64,000 nt of DNA from Dermatophilus congolensis (GCA_030538115.1 JAUNUP010000014.1:1-64000), one strand, 5' to 3'; counted from the first letter of the stretch, positions 43,962-52,725 are shown. The notes: generated by a model from the letters alone, not told the origin. Program-made: numbers and translations.

Positions 43962-45260
43962 GTGGTGGACACCCGAGACGACTTGCCGTTCATCCCATTC
44001 GGCCCCCCTGACATCGGGGACGAGGAGATCGACGCCGCCGCAGCCGCGATGCGCTCGGGCTGGCTCACCACCGGACCCAACGCCGCGGCCTTCGAAACCG
44101 AGTTCGCGGAGGCGCTCGCGGGCGATCTGCGTCGTACGACGGGCGGGCCCGCGGAGGGGGATGCGTCTCGTGCTCCCCACGACCACGCCGCTGCCGGCGA
44201 CAACCTGGCTGTACTTCATGCCGTTGCCCTCAACTCCGCTACTGCGGGTCTGCACCTGGCACTGGAGGCGCTCGGCATCGGACCGGGCGACGAGGTGCTC
44301 GTGCCCACCTGGACCTTCACCGCCACCGCCGAGGTGGTGCGGTACGTCGGGGCCACGCCGGTGCTCGTCGACGTCGACGCTGCCACCTTCAACATCGACT
44401 TCGGGGCCGCCGAAACCGCCGTCACATCGCGCACGCGCGCCGTGATGCCGGTGCACTTCGGGGGCCTGCCGGTCGACCGGGCGGCGCTCGCGGAGTTCGC
44501 CTCTCGCCACGGACTCGCCGTAGTCGAAGACGCGGCCCACTGTTTTCCGGCCGTCTCCTCCGGCGTGAGCGTGGGGTGCGGCGCGAGCGACGCCGTCGTG
44601 TTCAGCTTCTACGCCACCAAGACCATGACCACCGGTGAGGGCGGAATGCTCGTCACGGCAAACCCGCAGGTCGCCGCCCGCGCCCGCACGATGCGACTGC
44701 ACGGCATCAGCCGCGACGTCTTCGACCGCTACTCCGAGGGCGCGATGCGTCGCGGCCCCTCGTGGATGTACGAGGTCGTCGCACCGGGGTTCAAGTACAA
44801 CCTCACCGACCCGGCGGCGGCGATGGGTCGCGTGCAGTTGCGTCGGGCGGTCGCGATGCGTGACCGGCGCGCGGCCGTGGCGCGGCGGTACGACGAGGCG
44901 TTCGCTGACCTCCCGCTGCGCCTGCCGGCCCACGCCGGGCCCGACGACGTGCACGCCTGGCACCTCTACGTCGTGCGGCTGCTCGACGAAGCGCCGCTGC
45001 GGCGAGACGAGTTCATCGACCGGCTCGGTCGCGAGCAGCGCGTAGGCAGCAGCGTGCACTTCATCCCACTGCACCGGCACCCCGCCTGGCGCGACACTGT
45101 CGCGCCCGAATTCGGTGACCACGGGTGGGCTGCGCGTTTCCCCGTGGCGGAGGATGCGTTCTCCCGCTGCGTGTCCCTCCCGATCTTCTCTGCGATGACC
45201 GACGAGCAGGTCGAGCGCGTCATCGCAGCGGTGCGCGCATTGGTCGGAGGCGGGGCATGA
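43962..45260 (+). CDS. DegT/DnrJ/EryC1/StrS-family aminotransferase
   Basis: The 432-residue PLP enzyme has IPFGPPDIGDEEI, TTGPNAAAFE, EVLVPTWTFTATAEVV, VEDAAHCFP and the PLP Lys in FYATKTMTTGEGG. It transfers an amino group from Glu to a keto NDP-sugar; in a CapD/PglF context the product would be a 4-amino sugar, and with a WbpD-like acetyltransferase a 3-amino sugar. About 25 extra residues (GGPAEGDASRAPHDHAAAG in outline, about 65-85) sit after the first helices. Its stop overlaps the start of the phosphosugar transferase, so the pair probably makes and loads the initiating sugar. Confidence 0.9.
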   Translation: MVDTRDDLPFIPFGPPDIGDEEIDAAAAAMRSGWLTTGPNAAAFETEFAEALAGDLRRTTGGPAEGDASRAPHDHAAAGDNLAVLHAVALNSATAGLHLALEALGIGPGDEVLVPTWTFTATAEVVRYVGATPVLVDVDAATFNIDFGAAETAVTSRTRAVMPVHFGGLPVDRAALAEFASRHGLAVVEDAAHCFPAVSSGVSVGCGASDAVVFSFYATKTMTTGEGGMLVTANPQVAARARTMRLHGISRDVFDRYSEGAMRRGPSWMYEVVAPGFKYNLTDPAAAMGRVQLRRAVAMRDRRAAVARRYDEAFADLPLRLPAHAGPDDVHAWHLYVVRLLDEAPLRRDEFIDRLGREQRVGSSVHFIPLHRHPAWRDTVAPEFGDHGWAARFPVAEDAFSRCVSLPIFSAMTDEQVERVIAAVRALVGGGA

Positions 45261-45931
45261 GCGGAGACGACGAAGACCTCTGGATGGTGCTCGACCCGTA
45301 CAGGGACATCGACCCTGGGCGGGGGTACCTGCGCGGCAAGCGAGTTGCGGACGTGGCCGTCTCCGGGCTCGGGCTTGTGGCCGCATCTCCGCTGATGGCT
45401 GTGATCGCCCTGGCGATCGCGGTGGACTCGCCTGGGCCGGTGCTGTTTCGGCAAGAGCGGGTGGGGCTCGGCGGGATTCCGTTCATGATCCTGAAGTTCC
45501 GCACGATGACCACCGCCGCGCCGGGGGAGCGGCGCGTCGCCGTGAGCGCCACCGGCGACGCTCGCGTGACTCGCGTGGGCAAGGTGCTGCGCGCCTCCAA
45601 ACTCGACGAGCTCCCGCAACTGGTCAACGTGCTGCGCGGCGACATGAGCCTGGTCGGACCACGTCCGGAGGTGCCCGAGTACGTGCAGCAGTGGGCGCCG
45701 CTCCACCGCGGGGTGATCCTGACGATGCGGCCCGGCATCACCGATCCGGCCAGCGTCGAATTCCGCAACGAGTCGGACCTGCTCGCCGCACAGAGCGACC
45801 CCGAGCGGTACTACGTGGAGGAGCTACTGCCACGCAAGACGGCCAGGTACGTCGACTACGTGCGCGACGCCTCCTGGCGCACCGACCTTCGTGTCATCGC
45901 CGACACCGTGGTCGCGGTGCTTCGCGGCTGA
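45257..45931 (+). CDS. Bacterial sugar transferase (PglC/WcaJ type phosphoglycosyltransferase)
   Basis: The 224-residue protein has a single reentrant membrane helix (about residues 33-55, VADVAVSGLGLVAASPLMAVIAL) and the catalytic SPGPVLFRQERVG, KFRTM and SKLDELPQL(V/I)N blocks, then SLVGPRPEVPEYV. This minimal form transfers sugar-1-phosphate from UDP-sugar to undecaprenyl phosphate and starts a lipid-linked unit; PglC uses UDP-diNAcBac. It is coupled to the DegT gene (ATGA). Its 3' end overlaps the CapD-like gene on the other strand by 108 bp, an unusual arrangement. Confidence 0.9.
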   Translation: MSGDDEDLWMVLDPYRDIDPGRGYLRGKRVADVAVSGLGLVAASPLMAVIALAIAVDSPGPVLFRQERVGLGGIPFMILKFRTMTTAAPGERRVAVSATGDARVTRVGKVLRASKLDELPQLVNVLRGDMSLVGPRPEVPEYVQQWAPLHRGVILTMRPGITDPASVEFRNESDLLAAQSDPERYYVEELLPRKTARYVDYVRDASWRTDLRVIADTVVAVLRG

Positions 45932-47782
45932 GCGAGGGCCGAGCAGCCCTGCCGGAGGCGTGAACTCGCTGGAGTAGGCGCGTACGGCCGACTCCATCCA
46001 GTCGCGCAGCTCCTCGTCGCTGCTCGCCTGCATGCGACCGAGCGCCATCGGGTTCATCGCGGGCACCTCGACGCTGTCGACCAGCGGATGCGCGGTGGCG
46101 TGGCGGTTCTCGTGGGCGCTGAACAGCTCTTCCTGGAGCTTCTCGCCGGGACGGAGGCCCGTGAACACGATCGGGATGTCGCGTTTGCCCGACAAGGAGA
46201 TAAGGGTGCGGGCCAGGTCGACGATGCGCACCTGATCCTGCATCTCGAGCACCATCACCTCGCCGGCGCGGCCCATCGCGCTGGCCTGCAGCACGAGCTG
46301 GCACGCCTCGGGGATGAGCATGAAGTACCGCTGCACGTCGGGGTGCGTCACGGTGACCGGGCCGCCGCGCTGGATCTGCGTGGTGAACGCGTGCACCACC
46401 GAGCCGCGGGAGCCGAGCACGTTGCCGAACCGCACGCTCACCCAGTCGCGGCCGGTCGTTTCAGCGAAGTGGCTGGTCAGCAGCTCGCCGAGGCGCTTGC
46501 TCGTGCCGAGCACGCTCGTCGGGTCGGCGGCCTTGTCGGTAGAAATGTTGACGACCGAGGTGACGCCCGCCTCCTCAGCAGCGCGCAAGACGTTGAGGGT
46601 GCCGAGCACGTTCGACTTCCACGCCTCGAAGGGGCTGTCCTGCAACAACGGCAGGTGCTTCAGCGCTGCCGCGTGGAAGACGATGTCGGGGCGCTGTGTG
46701 GCCATGACCTCGCGCATGCGGTCTTCGTCGCGGATGTCTGCGAGCACGATGTTGCCGCCGTTGAGCAGCCCGTCGCCGCGGATCGACATGTCGGTGGCCT
46801 GGAGGCCCGATTCGTCGCGGTCGAGCAGCACGAGGCGCTTCGGGTCGAATTTGACGATCTGGCGGCACAGTTCGGAGCCGATCGAGCCGCCCGCGCCCGT
46901 GACGAGCACCGTGCGGCCCTCGATCGTGCCGCGGATCGCGTCGGCGTCGAGGTGTACCTGCGGGCGGCCCAGCACGTCGGCGAGGTCGAGGTCGCGCAGG
47001 TCACCGGAGGTCGGGGTGGCGCCCATCATCTCGCTCATGCGGGGCAACACGAGCAGGTCGAGGTTGAGGCTGCGGGCCGTCTCGGAGATCTCCCGCACGA
47101 CCTCGGGGGGAGCGCTCGGCATCGCGAGGACGATCAGGTCTACATCGAGTTGCGCTGCGGCCTCGGCGAGTTCGGCGCGGCCGCCGACCACTCGGACTCC
47201 GCCGATGCGCAGGCGTTGCTTCGACGGGTCGTCGTCGAGCAGGGCCACGGGGGTGATGTGCGAGGACGCGTCGGCCAGCAGCGAGGTGACGAGTCGGGCG
47301 CCGCCGCTGCCGGCGCCGTAGATGATCGCCGCACGGCCGCCGGGACGCAGACGGGCCCGGCGGTTGTGGCGCGCGCGGGAGAGGAGGCGTGCGGCCAGCA
47401 TCGTCAGCAGGGCGAGGGCGCCGGCGCTGATCGCGGTGGTGCGGGGCACAGGGTGCGGGTACGCGAGCCACGGCATGATCAGCAGCGGCAGAAGCACGAC
47501 GGCGAAGGTGCGCGCCAGATCGGCGATCTCCTCGAACGAACCCCGCCGGTGGGCCACCAGATACGGGCCAACGAGAAAGCCCGCGATGACGTGCAGGCTC
47601 GCCGCCAGCAGCGCGAAACCGAGAGTGCCCCAGCTGAAGAGCAGCGTGATCTTGAAGTCGTACCGAATCCACACCGATGCATAGACAGCGACCGCCCAGA
47701 TGGCTGCGTCGACGGCAGGCCAAGTGAGCCTGCGGCGCAGACGAGTTCGCAGGGCCGCGCGCTCGGGCGTGGAAAGGGGCAC
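45824..47782 (-). CDS. CapD/PglF-type membrane NDP-sugar 4,6-dehydratase
   Basis: The 652-residue protein has four N-terminal helices (about 25-135), a nucleotide-binding CoA-like domain (GAGSGGARLV, residues 140-270) and a C-terminal SDR dehydratase (VLVTGAGGSIGSELCRQ, STDKAADPTSVLGTSKRLGE, FRPGEKL equivalent LRPGEKLQEE). It converts UDP-GlcNAc to the 4-keto-6-deoxy sugar, the precursor of bacillosamine-type sugars. The SDR Tyr position holds Leu, where CapD homologues usually carry Met. The last 40 residues come from sequence antisense to the sugar transferase and look unselected. Confidence 0.87.
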   Translation of the reverse strand: MPLSTPERAALRTRLRRRLTWPAVDAAIWAVAVYASVWIRYDFKITLLFSWGTLGFALLAASLHVIAGFLVGPYLVAHRRGSFEEIADLARTFAVVLLPLLIMPWLAYPHPVPRTTAISAGALALLTMLAARLLSRARHNRRARLRPGGRAAIIYGAGSGGARLVTSLLADASSHITPVALLDDDPSKQRLRIGGVRVVGGRAELAEAAAQLDVDLIVLAMPSAPPEVVREISETARSLNLDLLVLPRMSEMMGATPTSGDLRDLDLADVLGRPQVHLDADAIRGTIEGRTVLVTGAGGSIGSELCRQIVKFDPKRLVLLDRDESGLQATDMSIRGDGLLNGGNIVLADIRDEDRMREVMATQRPDIVFHAAALKHLPLLQDSPFEAWKSNVLGTLNVLRAAEEAGVTSVVNISTDKAADPTSVLGTSKRLGELLTSHFAETTGRDWVSVRFGNVLGSRGSVVHAFTTQIQRGGPVTVTHPDVQRYFMLIPEACQLVLQASAMGRAGEVMVLEMQDQVRIVDLARTLISLSGKRDIPIVFTGLRPGEKLQEELFSAHENRHATAHPLVDSVEVPAMNPMALGRMQASSDEELRDWMESAVRAYSSEFTPPAGLLGPRSAAKHRDHGVGDDTKVGAPGGVAHVVDVPGRLAWQ

Positions 47783-48135
47783 GCAGAACTCCTCTGACCT
47801 CGATGAACGCAGGCCTCATCGCGACCTGCCCCCCGGCATGCGCCTCACCCTCCGTCGGACCCCCCGTCCATGGGGTGCGGGCGCACTTCAAGACTACGCC
47901 GAACCAGCGCTGCGATCAGCAAGGTGTGGACGCAACGGCTGTGACACCGCCATCCACTCGCCGCGCGTTGGGCGCCTGTTCTCCGGCTCGTTGTCAGGAC
48001 GTCGGCGCGTGAACTGACCAGACACTCAGAGGTGGTCACTGGCGCTCGTGGCGAGAGCGGGTCACGTGAGCGACTCCATGCGACTGGCCCGGCATCGGCA
48101 GCCCATGCCGGGGCTCACCGCCGTAGGGTCGATTC
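47783..48135. other. Divergent intergenic region (353 bp)
   Basis: No gene or RNA is seen. It contains the promoter for the oxidoreductase gene at its right end. A promoter for the CapD-like gene must be here, but no convincing hexamer pair was found. Confidence 0.4.
48124..48129 (+). promoter_or_regulatory. -10 element of the oxidoreductase gene
   Basis: TAGGGT ends 6 nt before the ATG at 48136, with no SD, so a leaderless message is likely. Confidence 0.4.
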
Positions 48136-49104
48136 ATGCTGGCTGCCTACACGACCGCAACGAACGCCAACGACCCGCTCTCCGCGCTCACCGTCGGAGA
48201 CCGCCCCGAGCCGGAGGCGCGGCCCGGCTGGACCCTGATCGACGTCAAGGCAACGACGCTCAACCGGCACGACCTGTGGTCGCTCGCCGGGGTGGGGCTG
48301 CCCGACGCGCACCTGCCGATGATCCTGGGCTGCGACGCCGCCGGGGTCGACGAGGAGGGCCGCGAATACGTGGTGCACTCCGTGATCGCGTCGCCTGGCT
48401 GGTCGGGAGACGAGACCTTCGACCCCAAGCGCTCGCTCCTGTCCGAATCGCACCAGGGGACTCTCGCGGAGAAGGTGCTGGTACCGACGGCCAACCTCGT
48501 GCCCAAGCCCGAGTCGATGTCGTGGGAGACGGCCGCCTGCCTGCCGACCGCGTGGCTCACGGCGTACCGCATGGTGTTCAGCAACTCGGGTGCGAAGCCG
48601 GGGTCGCTGATCCTCGTGCAGGGCGCCGGAGGCGGGGTCGCCACGGCGGCGATCCAACTCGCCTCTGCCGCCGGTATTCGCGTCTTCGTCACGAGCCGTG
48701 ACGAGGGGCGCCGCGAGCACGCACTCAAGTTGGGCGCGGAGGCCGTGTTCGAGTCGGGTGCGCGGCTGCCGGAGAAGTGCGACGCGATCATCGACTCGGT
48801 CGGTGCGGCCACGTGGTCGCACTCCGTCAACGTGCTGCGCCCCGGCGGCACGATCGTCACTTGTGGCGCGACCAGCGGTGACGCCCCGCCCAAGGCAGAA
48901 CTGACGAAGATCTTCTTCCGTCAGCTCCGCGTCATCGGCTCGACGATGGGCAACCGTGACGAGTTCACGAAGCTGGTCGCGTTCATGGCGAAAAAGGGCA
49001 TCGAGCCCGAGATCGACTCCACGTACTCCCTGGCCGACTCGGCGGAGGCGTTCGCCCGCCTGGCCTCGGGAGACCAGTTCGGAAAGATCGTCGTCAAGCC
49101 GTAA
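48136..49104 (+). CDS. Zinc-binding-dehydrogenase-type MDR oxidoreductase (quinone-oxidoreductase like)
   Basis: The 322-residue protein has the MDR GroES-like N-terminal domain (DVKATTLNRHDLWSLAGVG, GCDAAGVDEEG) and a Rossmann domain with LVQGAGGGVATAAIQLA (NADP loop). No zinc ligand set is visible in the catalytic domain, so it is more like quinone oxidoreductases than alcohol dehydrogenases. It would reduce an enone or quinone with NADPH. It is one gene with its own terminator, unrelated to the neighbouring polysaccharide locus. Confidence 0.85.
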   Translation: MLAAYTTATNANDPLSALTVGDRPEPEARPGWTLIDVKATTLNRHDLWSLAGVGLPDAHLPMILGCDAAGVDEEGREYVVHSVIASPGWSGDETFDPKRSLLSESHQGTLAEKVLVPTANLVPKPESMSWETAACLPTAWLTAYRMVFSNSGAKPGSLILVQGAGGGVATAAIQLASAAGIRVFVTSRDEGRREHALKLGAEAVFESGARLPEKCDAIIDSVGAATWSHSVNVLRPGGTIVTCGATSGDAPPKAELTKIFFRQLRVIGSTMGNRDEFTKLVAFMAKKGIEPEIDSTYSLADSAEAFARLASGDQFGKIVVKP

Positions 49105-49113
49105 CAGACAGGA

Positions 49114-49153
49114 GAAGGGGCTCGACGCGCTGCTTGGCGCATCGAGCCCCTTC
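49114..49153 (+). terminator. Intrinsic terminator of the oxidoreductase gene
   Basis: A 17-bp stem (49114-49130 with 49137-49153, one mismatch) closes a 6-nt loop 9 nt after the stop codon and is followed by CCTTG. This is one of the clearest hairpins in the window. Confidence 0.85.
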
Positions 49154-49195
49154 CCTTGTCTCGGGCGGTGTCGCGAGGAACTGCCTGAGATCTGT

Positions 49196-49249
49196 GTACC
49201 GCGGAACTACGAACCTGCGGATCGTGCAGGTCGATTCGCTCCGCGGTAC
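49196..49249. repeat. Compound inverted repeat between convergent genes
   Basis: An outer perfect 10-bp inverted repeat (GTACCGCGGA at 49196-49205 with TCCGCGGTAC at 49240-49249) encloses an inner 6-bp one (ACCTGC/GCAGGT, loop 49219-49225). It may be a bidirectional terminator for the oxidoreductase and the PadR operon. Confidence 0.55.
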
Positions 49250-49274
49250 CGGTGACCGGCCGGGCCGGTGACGC

Positions 49275-50153
49275 TCACCCGCTCAGGATGTTCTCCAGGT
49301 CGTCGGCGGCTGTGCGCAGGACGTCGATGATCCGGCGTACCTGTGCCTCGCCGAGAGGCTTCGCGTCGCCGACGGGTGAGGTCGAGTCGTCCGTCGAGTC
49401 CCCCTCCGTCTCGATGACCTCGGCGATCACCTCGTCCTCGACGGGCTGAACAGGCTCAGACATCCGAGCGGCGTCTTCGGGCCGCGCCGTCCACCAGGGT
49501 GTGCTGCTGCCGGTGCCCTTACCGAACCCGGCCGCGGCCCACTGCGCGAACCGTGCGAAGTCGGCGCCGTGGTCGGAGCGGAACTTGTTGGCGGCAGTGA
49601 AATCCCGGGCGAGGGACTCGAAAGCGTCCACAGGAATCCCGCCGAAGGTGCCGCGGTTGGCGCGCATCCACGGTGGGAGGTCGGAGTCCTCTCGTTCGTC
49701 GCGGGCCTCGCGACGTGACTGGGAGGACTCCGCGCGTGCCCGGTCTTGCTCCTCCGCGCGGGCGCGAGCGGTCTTCGCGGCGTTGTCGAGTTCGGCCCAC
49801 AGGGCGGTGGCGCCGTCAGTCACCTTGCGACGCAGCTCCTCGGCGAGGCGCGCGGACGAATCCTCCACGTGCTCACCCAGGCCCGCGACCTCTTCCGACC
49901 GCCGCGCCAGTTCTTCACGGCCGGCGTCGGTGATGGAGTAGATCGACCGACGCCCCTCGTCGGTGCGGGAGACGAGCCCCTCCTCCTCCAGCTTGGCGAG
50001 GCGGGGGTAGATCGTGCCCGCGCTGGGGGAGTACAGGCCGTCGAACCGCTGCTCGAGCGTGCGGATGACGTCGTACCCGGAGAGCGGCCCCTCCTCCAGC
50101 AGCGAGAGCAGGTAGAGGCGGAGTTGGCCGTGGCCGAAGACGGGTGCGTTCAT
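49275..50153 (-). CDS. PadR-family transcriptional regulator
   Basis: The 292-residue protein has an N-terminal PadR winged helix: LRLYLLSLLEEGPLSGYDVIRTLE, PSAGTIYPRLAKLEEEGLVSR (recognition helix), and the wing DEGRRSIYSITDAGREEL. A long helical region (about 90-150, rich in Ala, Arg and Glu) would mediate dimerisation, and the C-terminal part is acidic. Such regulators usually repress their own operon and respond to a small molecule. It lies 1 nt after a DUF4097 gene, and a palindrome near that promoter could be its operator. Confidence 0.87.
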   Translation of the reverse strand: MNAPVFGHGQLRLYLLSLLEEGPLSGYDVIRTLEQRFDGLYSPSAGTIYPRLAKLEEEGLVSRTDEGRRSIYSITDAGREELARRSEEVAGLGEHVEDSSARLAEELRRKVTDGATALWAELDNAAKTARARAEEQDRARAESSQSRREARDEREDSDLPPWMRANRGTFGGIPVDAFESLARDFTAANKFRSDHGADFARFAQWAAAGFGKGTGSSTPWWTARPEDAARMSEPVQPVEDEVIAEVIETEGDSTDDSTSPVGDAKPLGEAQVRRIIDVLRTAADDLENILSG

Positions 50154-50154
50154 G

Positions 50155-51261
50155 TCACTCACCGTTCTTGGGGGTGTCGGTCGGGCTGCCAGGGTCGTTG
50201 TGGCTGGTCGGCGAGCCGAACCCGCCGGGAACCTGGCCGGGCCGGTGCGGGGCGGTGTCGGGGCTCGCGCTCTGGTCATCGGCGCCCGAACTGCTGGGGG
50301 CGTCCTGAACTCCGTCGACGACTCCGGCGCCGGGCGGGGTGTCCTGTACGTCTCCGGGCACTTCGCCTGTGAGGCTGTCTTGCACGTCGCCGCTGGTGAC
50401 AGTGGGAGTGTCGTCTGTGTCGTTCAGGCCGGTGAGGAGAGGGCCGGCACCTTCGCCGCGGACGAGCACGATGTTGCCCGACACACTGCGGGCCTTGATC
50501 GCGAGCGACCGGTCGCCCTCGTGGCGGTGACCGCCGCGCGAGCCTTCGTCTCCGCCGGAGAGCGTCTGCCCGTCGGCGACGACGTGCCCGGAGGCGGATT
50601 GTGCGGTGAGGTCGTAGCCCTGCCCGCTCGGTGCGCGCAGGGTGATGTCGCCGGAGACTGAATTGGCGGTGACGAGGGAGCCTCCTCGCAGGTCGAGCAC
50701 GGTCGCGCCGGTGACGCTGTTGCCGCGCACCGACCTGGGGCTCGAGTCGATCACCGTGAGCCGCCCTGCGACGGCCTTGGCCTTGAGGTCGCCGGTGATG
50801 CCGCTGGCCGTGACGTCGCCGCTACCCGACTTGATGTCGATGGCGCCGGAGAGCGACGACAGTGTGATCGGCCCGGTGGCGGTGTTCACGCCGACGCTCG
50901 CGGTGAGGCCGCTGACGACCACGGGAGCGCTGAGCGTGCGCACGAGAACCTGGAGGCCGGGCGGAACCGTGAGGGTGATGTTGCTGGTGATGGGCGTGCG
51001 GGTGGTGAACCACGCCTTGACGGACTGGACGAGGTCGCCTCCCGGAGCCCGGTACTGCTCGATGCGCACGGTGCCCGCGTCGTCGGAGACCGACACTGCC
51101 TGGCCGCGTACGTCGGAGATGTCGATGTTCAGGGCCGTCGAACCGGGGGGCCCGGCGACGACGTTCACGCGTCCGCCGACGAGGCTAACGGTGAGGCTCG
51201 CGCGCTGCTTGCCGTCGTCGATGGTGCGGGTCGTGTTGCTGGTAGTGGTCCATGACTGCAT
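50155..51261 (-). CDS. DUF4097-family beta-repeat protein
   Basis: The 368-residue protein consists of a long beta-helix of DUF4097 repeats (about residues 10-260), a regular series of SGxIxLxSxSGDVxxxG units with Val/Ile and Thr. A Gly/His-rich loop (SRGGHRHEGD) and a C-terminal Asp/Ser/Pro-rich tail (about 285-368) follow. No signal peptide is evident, so it is probably cytoplasmic or membrane-attached through a partner. The family often lies next to a PadR or anti-sigma regulator. It is first in the operon, with a very strong SD (AGGAGGA). Confidence 0.75.
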   Translation of the reverse strand: MQSWTTTSNTTRTIDDGKQRASLTVSLVGGRVNVVAGPPGSTALNIDISDVRGQAVSVSDDAGTVRIEQYRAPGGDLVQSVKAWFTTRTPITSNITLTVPPGLQVLVRTLSAPVVVSGLTASVGVNTATGPITLSSLSGAIDIKSGSGDVTASGITGDLKAKAVAGRLTVIDSSPRSVRGNSVTGATVLDLRGGSLVTANSVSGDITLRAPSGQGYDLTAQSASGHVVADGQTLSGGDEGSRGGHRHEGDRSLAIKARSVSGNIVLVRGEGAGPLLTGLNDTDDTPTVTSGDVQDSLTGEVPGDVQDTPPGAGVVDGVQDAPSSSGADDQSASPDTAPHRPGQVPGGFGSPTSHNDPGSPTDTPKNGE

Positions 51262-51645
51262 GGCGTCCTCCTGCGACTGCCGAATCCGAAACGGAAGCCA
51301 GAAACGCGATATGTCGCGTCAAGACTCACGTTAGTTCTCGATATGGAGACGAGGCAAGGGGACGGGAAGTTCCGTTGTGCGCTTCGGGTCGGCTGTGTGC
51401 GGAGGATTGGGGCGCTCATGGTTGGGGGCGCGTAGGACACGTGTTCATAACGGGCAGTAACGCTTTAGGTGGGGCAGGCGATGCAGGGTATGTGCATACA
51501 GTCGTGGGCGGGGGCACGGCGTGGGGGCTCCCTGATCATGCGAAGGCCGCGCCGCGCCGACCGGCGTATTCGCGAGCTGTGAGAGGCCGTGCGTAGACGA
51601 TGCGTACCGACCTCGGCAGGGTGCGCGTGGAGAGGGCTTGGCAGT
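51262..51645. other. Intergenic region between the PadR operon and the nuclease (384 bp)
   Basis: No gene is seen. It holds a PadR-type palindrome (51304-51319) and a second half-site-like ATAT at 51340. Further right, the near-palindrome GTATGTGCATAC (around 51488) has no assigned role. Confidence 0.4.
51304..51319. promoter_or_regulatory. Palindrome upstream of the PadR-DUF4097 operon, putative PadR operator
   Basis: ACGCGATATGTCGCGT is an imperfect palindrome (14 of 16 positions symmetric) with the ATAT core seen in operators of several actinomycete PadR proteins. It lies 43 bp before the DUF4097 start. Autorepression is inferred. Confidence 0.45.
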
Positions 51646-52725
51646 ATGCGCGTTGTTGCTTGGATCATCGCCGCGATCGTGTTGTTGGCGGCGATTCCGC
51701 TGTGGCCGATCGTGGGCCTCATCTGGGGCGCATGGGCGCTGCGATCGGTAAAGGACGCAGGCGACTCGAAGCGTCGCGGTCTCGCTATCGGTTCGATCGT
51801 CGGGAGCCTTGCGTTGGCCGGTGTCGTCTGGCCGGGTCTGTTCAGCGGCTCGGAGGTCGAAGAGATCGCGGCCACGACAACCGCAGCGACAGCCACAGCG
51901 ACTCCGGAGGCGTCGAGCGCGTCGCCGAGCCGCGCGGTCAGCCCGGCGGCGAGCCCCTCCGTCGCTGTCGCGACCACCCCCGTCGCGAGCGCGACACGGG
52001 CATCCGCGCCGACGACGACTGCGGCCACGACGAAAGCGGCGGGCGCAGAGGTGCCGGCAGCGGCCCTCGTGCCCGTCGCGGGTGTCGTCGACGGTGACAC
52101 GATCAAGGTCCGGATCGACGGCCGAACCGAGACGGTACGCGTGATCGGTATCGATGCCCCGGAATTGGCTGGGGCAGAGTGCTATTCGCAGCAGTCCTCG
52201 AGCAGGATGCAGTCGCTGGTGCAGAGTCGGTCCGTTCGCCTGGAGGCGGACCCGACCCAGGCCGACCGTGACCGGTATGGGCGCCTTCTCCGTCACGTCC
52301 ACGACGCCGACGGGCGGTCGGTAGCGGAGGCGCTCATCGCCGGCGGGTTCGGCCGCGAGTACACCTACGCGGCCGACTACCGCTACCAAGACCGGTACCG
52401 GGTCGCCGAAAGGTCGGCACGCTCGGCGGGTAAGGGAATCTGGAGCAGTGGCTGCGCAGAGAAGCCGGTCCCCGTGGCGGAGCCGAAACGCACCACCGAG
52501 TCGGCCACCAACGACAAGCCCGCCCGCATCGCGGCACAGGCCCCCGCCTCATCGGGCGGGTGCACAATCAAGGGCAACATCAACACCAAGACAGGCGAAA
52601 AGATCTACCACGTGCCCGGAGGCCGCTCGTACAACAAGACCAAGATCGACCTCAGCAAGGGCGAACGCTGGTTCTGCAATACTGCGGACGCGGAACAGGC
52701 CGGCTGGCGAGCCGCCCGAGGCTGA
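51646..52725 (+). CDS. Membrane-anchored thermonuclease (SNase) with C-terminal sunset domain
   Basis: The 359-residue protein has two N-terminal helices (about 4-28 and 44-65), a Ser/Thr/Ala linker, then an SNase domain (about 145-265): GVVDGDTIKV, RVIGIDAPE and RDRYGRLLR carry the Asp, Arg and Glu of the calcium-dependent active site. After a linker comes a sunset domain (about 305-357: TGEKIYHVPGG, WFCNTADAEQAGW), often found C-terminal to nucleases. It would degrade DNA or RNA outside the cell. The start at 51646 has GAGAGG upstream. Confidence 0.87.
   Translation: MRVVAWIIAAIVLLAAIPLWPIVGLIWGAWALRSVKDAGDSKRRGLAIGSIVGSLALAGVVWPGLFSGSEVEEIAATTTAATATATPEASSASPSRAVSPAASPSVAVATTPVASATRASAPTTTAATTKAAGAEVPAAALVPVAGVVDGDTIKVRIDGRTETVRVIGIDAPELAGAECYSQQSSSRMQSLVQSRSVRLEADPTQADRDRYGRLLRHVHDADGRSVAEALIAGGFGREYTYAADYRYQDRYRVAERSARSAGKGIWSSGCAEKPVPVAEPKRTTESATNDKPARIAAQAPASSGGCTIKGNINTKTGEKIYHVPGGRSYNKTKIDLSKGERWFCNTADAEQAGWRAARG

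Noticed and set aside
45400..45931. Frameshift in the sugar transferase or CapD gene as cause of the 3' overlap
   Set aside because: Both proteins keep full-length family motifs up to the overlap, so a lost stop is simpler than a sequencing error.
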